A stretch of DNA of 64,000 nucleotides from Sycobia sp. Sy_11 (Eukaryota; Arthropoda; Insecta; Hymenoptera; Epichrysomallidae), in contig JACCIC010000064.1 in assembly GCA_018907035.1 (NCBI GenBank), positions 1,162,501-1,226,500 on the forward strand, written 5' to 3'. Of this stretch, positions 58,108 through 64,000 are shown one piece after another; positions within the stretch are counted from its first letter, which is position 1, and each line of letters starts with the position of its first letter. The translations under genes and the position numbers were made by a program. Below the pieces are notes generated by a model. That model saw only the letters and a list, made by a program, of their open reading frames with translations, searched no databases and was not told the DNA's origin.

Positions 58108-58125
58108 TGGCGCCCAACGCGATCT
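58108..58125 (+). promoter_or_regulatory. gypsy primer-binding site
   Basis: TGGCGCCCAACG directly abuts the LTR end. This is the start of the tRNA-Lys(1,2)-type primer-binding site used by several retroelements. The bases after position 12 are less good a match. Confidence 0.7.
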
Positions 58126-59700
58126 CGGGATCGCACTTTATATAAAAATATTTTATATATCTTTATATATATAATTACATATATACATTTTTATAATATA
58201 TATGTAATAATATATTATATTACAGTGCCCCGGCGAATATTCGCAAGTGACGCGGATGCGCGAAAATAACTTAATAATTTTATTATATTGAAAATTAGAA
58301 TATTACAGAGTGCGAACGCACAGTACATCGCGAGTGTTTACGTTGCGAGATCGTAGATGTAAACACTCTCGAAGTCGGCCAAGGCCAACGGCAATTCGGC
58401 GAAAGCGGCTGAAAAGCAGCACAAATGAAATATGATGCCGAATACGGTAATATAATATTTGTGCAGTTTTTCAAGCAAAACTAATTTTAAGTTAAATAGA
58501 CACATATACATTAATTTATATAATATTGATATATATATATTAATTAGATGTAACTTTAAAATTTAGCTTAAATTAAATATGTGAATTCCATCTAAGCTAA
58601 ACTAAAATTAATCAATAATTAATTTTTAAGATAGCGTAATATGAAAATATAACTGATATAAATAGATTCACATTCGCCATTATAATATAATAATAAAATT
58701 TTCGCCGTTACAGACATAAGGAACATTTAGTGTAAATTAAATATAATTAAAAGTCCTCTTCATTATACATAGTCGACTATAAATAGCGAAGTCAGCGATC
58801 TGTGTATACTCACATACACACACCACCGCGACTCTACGCTGTACATACAGTGTACATGCGACTAACGCAAATTTTTCTTTGCTCTCAATTTAATTTGATC
58901 AAAATTGATTATCCCCTTTATGCTTTTCGCTTTCGGATCTTCATTTTGATATTGTAATATCTCTAATATTTGTGCAGTATAATTTAAAAATTAAAATTTT
59001 TTTTTTTTTGAAAACTAAAAATTAAAAATTTTTTTTTTTCCGAAAACTAAAAATTAAAATTTTTTTTTTGAAAACTAAAATTAAATTTTTTTTTCCTTTT
59101 TTTTTGAAAACGAAAAATTGAAAATTTTTTTTTTGTGAAAACTAAAAATTTAAAATTTTTGTTTTTTTCGAAAACCAAAAATTAAAGTTTTTTGTGAAAA
59201 CTGTAAAATAAAATTTTTTTGTAGAAATTATAAAAGAACTAAAAATAAACTATATTTTTATTTTTTTTTTTTTGTTTTTTTTTTGTGTTTTCCTTTTTTT
59301 CTTTATATTTTTGTATTTTTTTTTACATGGCTTAAAAAATATAAAAAGGAAAAACTATTACCATTTCAAAATAAATCTTTTTTGGAAAATCGAGAAGCCG
59401 AAAGCCGAAATAAGAATTCTGGAAAAATTTTTGGTAAATTTTTTGACAATTTTTGAAAATTGTTGAATTCTTTTTCTCTTATATTTTCTGGTTTTTTTTT
59501 GCGTCAGTCGCCCCTAATTTTTGCGTTTTCGCCCTCGCACTCCACTATCTCTTGAGATTGCCGGCTTTTAATTATTTGCTTTTAATTATTTAATCGAAAA
59601 CTTTGGCTGTAACGCTCTATTTTTCTCACGTTGTACTTTTTTTTTCTTTTTCCGTTTGTTCGTTTGTCTTCTTCTAATTTTCAACGAAAAGAAATAAAAG
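58126..59700 (+). other. gypsy untranslated leader with A/T-tract repeats
   Basis: About 1.6 kb lies between the primer site and gag. From about 58985 to 59240 a unit of roughly 35-45 bp (T run, GAAAACTAAAAATTAAA) is repeated some seven times with variation. No coding sequence was recognised. The short Phe-rich ORF at 59272 is compositional. Confidence 0.6.
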
Positions 59701-61665
59701 ATGGCAAATCCGCCAAACGAATTTAACGACTGGCTTCAAAGCCTATGTGAGGAAGAAACAAACCTAATTACAACGGAACTAGAATTAAAAAATGAGGGTT
59801 CCCCATTTCAAAGGGCTGCTAGGCTATACCATAGACTAGCAGGAAATTATAGCCCAGGAGATTTTGTGGAATGCGAGAGTGACAGTGATAGTATAAAAAC
59901 ACGCACGCGAAGTGATAAAAATCTGTTAAAGATAATCGTCACCTCGACAATGCGCGACGCAACAAAAACTTATATTTTGGATCGAATGGAAGCGACGTAC
60001 GCCGAACAAGCGGACGAATTGTCTGACATACAGCAGGCTCGGGAAATTTACCCGAGCACAGATCAAAGAAATATAACAACAGCTGTCGATCACCAAATAC
60101 AAAATCTGATCGACTTCAATTTGGCCGAGATCAACAGGTATGAACCGCTCGCATGGAGCACTGCCAACGAATCGCCGATTCAGGCAGCCACCACGAGCGT
60201 AATTACGCCTCTCGACTCGGGTGTCACGAATGACACCACACGTCGAACCCAAGTCGCATCTCAGGCGACAAATACAACAGTCGAGCCTCAACCGACTGAC
60301 CTCGAAAACAATGTAAACCTTCGTCAGGGATTACATGGCCTGCAAAATATGCTGCAAACTTGGATGCAACACCAAAACTGTACTGTCCAAGATTTGCAGC
60401 AGAGGCAAAGTGAGATGCACGCTACGCTAGCCAGCATCCAGCAGCAGCTGCAGAAATCGGCGCGACGCGACCGTGTCACTTTCCAAGACACGTACGATCT
60501 GCAATACGTGGAAAGTGACAAAAACCTCAACAATAATAGGTTTGTAGGGTCGACCGGCGAGCCTACGTTTTCGGCTCCTTGCCACCCTCGGTACCAAGGG
60601 CCTGGAAGGGGGGGACATCACATGGATTGAGATGTGATGAGCTCGCCCGCGAATACAACGCGATCAACGCTGTCAAGCACCTTGGCCCAGCGCACGGATA
60701 TTCGTAAGACCGTGCGCCAATGGAAAATTAGATTCAATGGTGCCAAGGGGAAAAGTGTAGAAGAATTTCTGCAAAGGATCGCGGAATGTCGCAGGTTGAC
60801 ACCGCTCACGGACGAGGACATGCTCAATGCCATGACGGAGCTCCTCGACGGTGTCGCCCTGCATTGGTACCGTCTATCTCGGAAGGACTGGACCACGTGG
60901 CAAGAGTTCTGCCACGCAGCCCGGAGCTGCTACGGCGTCGATCGACGCTTCCAAGCTGAGCTAATCAGCGAAGCGCAGCGGCGTACGCAGGCGAAGCGCG
61001 AGCCAACACGTGACTACGTGTTTTGTTTGTTAACGATTCTCAATCGGTTCGAAGAACCATGGTCGGACGACAAGCAACTCGCCCTGATCTACCGTAATCT
61101 ACTCCCGGAGATACAGAAGTTAGTTCCGCGGGAGAAGATTACGAGCGTCAATCGGCTAATCGAGCTTGCTCGAGAGGCCGAATGCGTCCTCGATGCGGAG
61201 CGAAATTATAAGCCACCGCCATCACCTGAGGACTGCATAATGCCCGAAGTGGCCTTCCATGCGGCCGACACGTCTCGAACGCGCCCGAAACCAAGGATCG
61301 CGGCCGTGGACGTGAAGCCGCCCAACTTCAAAGCTATGGTGCGAGAAGTTTTACAAGAGGCTGGCTTTAGAGCCACCTCACCGGATTTAGAGGCGCCAGG
61401 CGTCGCAGCCCTTACCCCAAAGAGGAGCGGTCGCGATTCACGCCCGAGGTCGCCGCGTACAGGAAAAACCAGAGCGTCGACCTCACCTAAGTCGGAGAGG
61501 AAGCCCTCCTTCAAAGGAAAGTTAGTGCACGAGCCCCTCAGTGACAAGAACAAAGGTCGGACAGCAGGTCCTGATCCGCGGTTCTTGTGCTGGGGCTGTA
61601 GTTGGCCTGGCCACACCTTGCGCAGCTGTCCCGAGTGTTCGGGAAATGCGAAAAAGGGCGAGTAA
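59701..61665 (+). pseudogene. Ty3/gypsy gag, interrupted by one in-frame stop
   Basis: The frame opens MANPPNEFNDWLQSLCEEE and runs to TGA at 60628-60630. The same frame continues at once to TAA at 61663, so a single stop divides a gag of about 654 codons. The first part is polar, with a Gln-rich helical stretch (LQTWMQHQNCTVQDLQQRQ). The second holds the capsid-like region (IRFNGAKGKSVEEFLQRIAECRRL, WYRLSRKDWTTWQEFCHAARSCYG, the usual retrotransposon-gag block), a basic linker, and a CCHC knuckle CWGCSWPGHTLRSC near the end. The stop could be a mutation (for example TGG to TGA) or leaky. Gag forms the element's particle. Confidence 0.85.
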
Positions 61666-63962
61666 TTGAGGTCCAACTCGCCCCTACGCTCCGTGAGACC
61701 TCTGAAGATCAGCATGCAGCTGCGAGGACACAGGGTAATGATGATTGCCCCCTCCTGTCTGTAAAGGAGGAGCATCACGACCGTGACTCCGCTGACTCAG
61801 CCACAAGTGTCGACCCCGATCGGTATTCACGATGGTGGGTACAGGTAGGCATAGGCGAGTTTCGCATTCATGCACTGCTTGATGCAGGGGCTGCTCGTAC
61901 AGCTCTCGGAGCAATCGGCCTGCAGATTGCATCTGCCCTCGGTCGTCTAGTTCGACCCTTCCCTGGATCTGGCGCTCGACTCGCCACGGGAAAAATTGAG
62001 CCGATAATAGGCCAGGTGGCCCTTCCGTTTGCCATAGCAGACGTAGAAATGGAGCTAGACGTCATCATAATTCCAGACTTGGAAAATGACTGTCTGCTCG
62101 GTGCAGACTTCTACCGCGCCTTCAATGCGGTCATCCACCCGCGCGACAACACCATGTCGATCGAGGGTGCTGCGGATTTCGTTCCGTTACAACTCTGCAC
62201 CGTCTCAGTTACCTCGGCGTATTCGCTTGCCTCTATAGGCTTGGCCGATATTGACGATAGTCAACGCCGAGCTCTCGAGGAACTCCTCGACCGGATGCTG
62301 CCTCCAGCTGACCAGCCTCTGGGCTGCACGCATCTGACCGACCACGTGATCGATGTCGGCGATGCTAAGCCGATTAAGCAGCGTTATTATCCGGTCTCTC
62401 AGAAGATAGAGCTGGAAATGCATGCGCAAGTTCGCAAGATGCTTGATCAGGGCGTAATTCGCAGATCAACCAACGAATGGTCTAGCCCCGTCGTGATGGT
62501 TCGCAAGAGCGATGGGAGCTACCGATTCTGTGTGGACTATCGCAAATTGAATTCTGTGTCCAAGGTCAGCGCGTACCCGCTCCCTTACATGGACGTAATC
62601 TCACGGAAACTGAGAAATGCGCGATACATCTCCACACTGGACCTCAGCAGCGCCTACCATCAGGTTCCTCTTCGTGAGGAATCGCGACACCTCTCTGCCT
62701 TCACGGTTCCAGACATGGGGTTATTCGAATGGACCCGTATGCCATATGGTGTCGCCGGTGGCCCTGCCACCTTTCAGCAGTTAAGCGACAAGCTGATCGG
62801 CCCTGAAATGGAGCCGGTGGCCTTCGCCTACCTCGATGATGTGATCATCGCTACGGAGAGCTTTGACGAGCACCTCAGGTGGCTCGAACATATCCTGAGA
62901 CGGACTTCCGATGCCGGCTTGACCATCAATCGGCAGAAGAGTAAATTCGGACTCGCGGAGGTACGGTTCCTCGGCGTCCTCGTGGATCGTGACGGTTTTC
63001 GACCCGATCCGGATAAGATTGCACCAATCTTGACTTACGCCGCACCAAAGAACCTGAAGCAGCTCCGTAGGTTTTTAGGCCTTGCGTCCTGGTATCGCAA
63101 GTTCTTAGAGAACTTCGCAACGCTTGCTGAGCCTCTCACCCGATTAACCAAGAAGAACATCAAGTACCATTGGGGAGAAGAGCAACAGCACGCCTTCGAA
63201 CAAATCCGGGCGCTCGTCGCATCTGCACCCGTCCTTTCTCGACCGTCTTTTGGAGAAACGTTCGTCATCCAAACGGACGCCAGCGACTCGGGACTGGGCG
63301 CCGTGCTCACGCAAGCTGTTGATGGCGAGGAGCGCGTGCTCTCCTACGCTAGTCGCACGATGACTGCGGCTGAGCGTAACTATTCGGTCACCGAACGCGA
63401 GTGCCTCGCCGTGCTATGGGCTGTGCGTAAATTCCGCCCGTACGTCGAGGGCTATCACTTCCAGGTGATAACCGATCACAGCAGCCTTCGTTGGCTGCAC
63501 TCATTGCGCAACCCCACGGGCAGACTCGCCCGTTGGGCCTTGGAATTGCAGGGATACGACCACGAAGTCATCCACCGGAAAGGTACCTTGAATTGCGTAC
63601 CAGACGCCCTCTCTCGGTTGTACGAAGACGAGCCGACCTGCGAAGTCGCCTCCCTCGGCGTCACCGATGTGCAAGACCCCTGGTATTTGCGCCTTCGTAA
63701 GAAAGTGGTGAGCGATCCGACCAACCTCCCATGGTGGAAATTCGTTGGGCAGCGACTATACTACTACCGTCCCGATCCTGCCGTCGAAGATTTAGTAGAC
63801 GACCAGGATGCGTGGAAGTTAGTCGTGCCTAAAGAAGATCGTCGTACCGTTCTGCATGAATGTCATGAGGAGCCCACAGCTGGTCATTTCAGACGCCATA
63901 AAACATATGACCGAATTGTACGATCATACTATTGGCCATCAATGCACAAAGATGTGACATAA
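61602..63962 (+). pseudogene. Ty3/gypsy pol: protease, RT, RNase H, start of integrase
   Basis: The frame lies -1 to gag and overlaps its last 64 bp. Protease: LLDAGAARTALG (DAG in place of D-S/T-G) and CLLGADFYRAF. RT: GVIRRSTNEWSSPVVMVRKSDGSYRFCVDYRKLN, STLDLSSAYHQVPL, FEWTRMPYGVAGGPATFQ and FAYLDDVIIAT (YLDD). RNase H: IQTDASDSGLGAVL, TERECLAVLWAVRKF and ITDHSSLRWL. Integrase starts with HECHEEPTAGHFRRHKTYDRI and YYWPSMHKDVT, then a TAA at 63960-63962, after which the same frame resumes FVRDCTVCQQCK. The integrase zinc finger is thus split by a stop. The catalytic DDE part is beyond the window. Confidence 0.9.
61653..61659 (+). promoter_or_regulatory. candidate -1 ribosomal frameshift site AAAGGGC
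   Basis: In gag frame the bases read A-AAG-GGC, a heptamer of the X-XXY-YYZ form, six codon positions before or at the gag stop (TAA 61663-61665). Slipping back one base puts ribosomes in the pol frame, which is open through here. Position in the short gag-pol overlap is right for a gypsy element. A downstream structure was not evaluated. Confidence 0.6.
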
Positions 63963-64000
63963 TTTGTCCGTGACTGCACCGTGTGCCAACAATGTAAGGT

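Noticed and set aside
61206..61778. A 190-codon minus-strand ORF opposite gypsy gag/pol, and similar antisense ORFs over 60-63.7 kb
   Set aside because: Shadow frames of the GC-rich gypsy coding strand.
47778..64000. The next dlg1 exon (EMN-R-TEEQAKKT)
   Set aside because: I looked for the conserved helix after the third exon and found no matching frame with splice sites up to the window end.

Overview
The window is eukaryotic and looks like intron sequence from an insect, most plausibly a hymenopteran (inference from the mix of elements and the AT-rich background; no species marker was seen). The only host gene recognised is discs large (dlg1, MAGUK scaffold). Three consecutive plus-strand exons of its C-terminal guanylate-kinase-like (GUK) domain lie at 13162-13311, 24682-24854 and 47669-47777. 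They have proper splice sites, compatible phases and the classic 150/173/~110-bp sizes. They are separated by introns of about 11.4 and 22.8 kb, and a third intron runs off the right edge. The protein is more divergent than dlg1 usually is.

Nearly everything else is transposon sequence filling those introns. From left to right: an R1-like RT remnant (1-430); many decayed mariner copies of several subfamilies (about 0.8-6.4, 11.1-12.7, 16.8-20.7, 34.5-35.4 and 48.1-49.3 kb); two Helitron 3' ends (4495 and 34144); and a family of Penelope-like elements (PLEs) with RT, a GIY-YIG endonuclease, a hammerhead-ribozyme motif and a 72-nt intron (6.8-10.7, 13.7-14.2, 22, 30.2-31.8, 35.5-36.4 and 38.8-46.9 kb). 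A BEL/Pao integrase remnant lies at 16 kb and a BEL gag at 50.5-51.2 kb. A Ty1/copia element at 27-33 kb is split by a PLE. A 4.97-kb R1-clade non-LTR element (40601-45565) is nested in an inverted PLE pair. At the right edge is a Ty3/gypsy element (5' LTR from 57143, gag, frameshifted pol) cut by the window end.

The insertion history can be read from target-site duplications. Three PLE insertions are each flanked by 13-bp duplications, the R1 element has a 15-bp duplication inside PLE sequence, and one mariner has clear TIRs with TA duplications. Every transposon coding region examined carries stops or frameshifts. The youngest-looking are the gypsy and R1 elements. The parts that most deserve follow-up are the PLE ribozyme/intron module and its short fold-back derivatives, the covarying hairpins and ATGA stop/start in the R1 element, the gypsy frameshift signal with its unusual protease motif, and the divergent dlg1 GUK domain.
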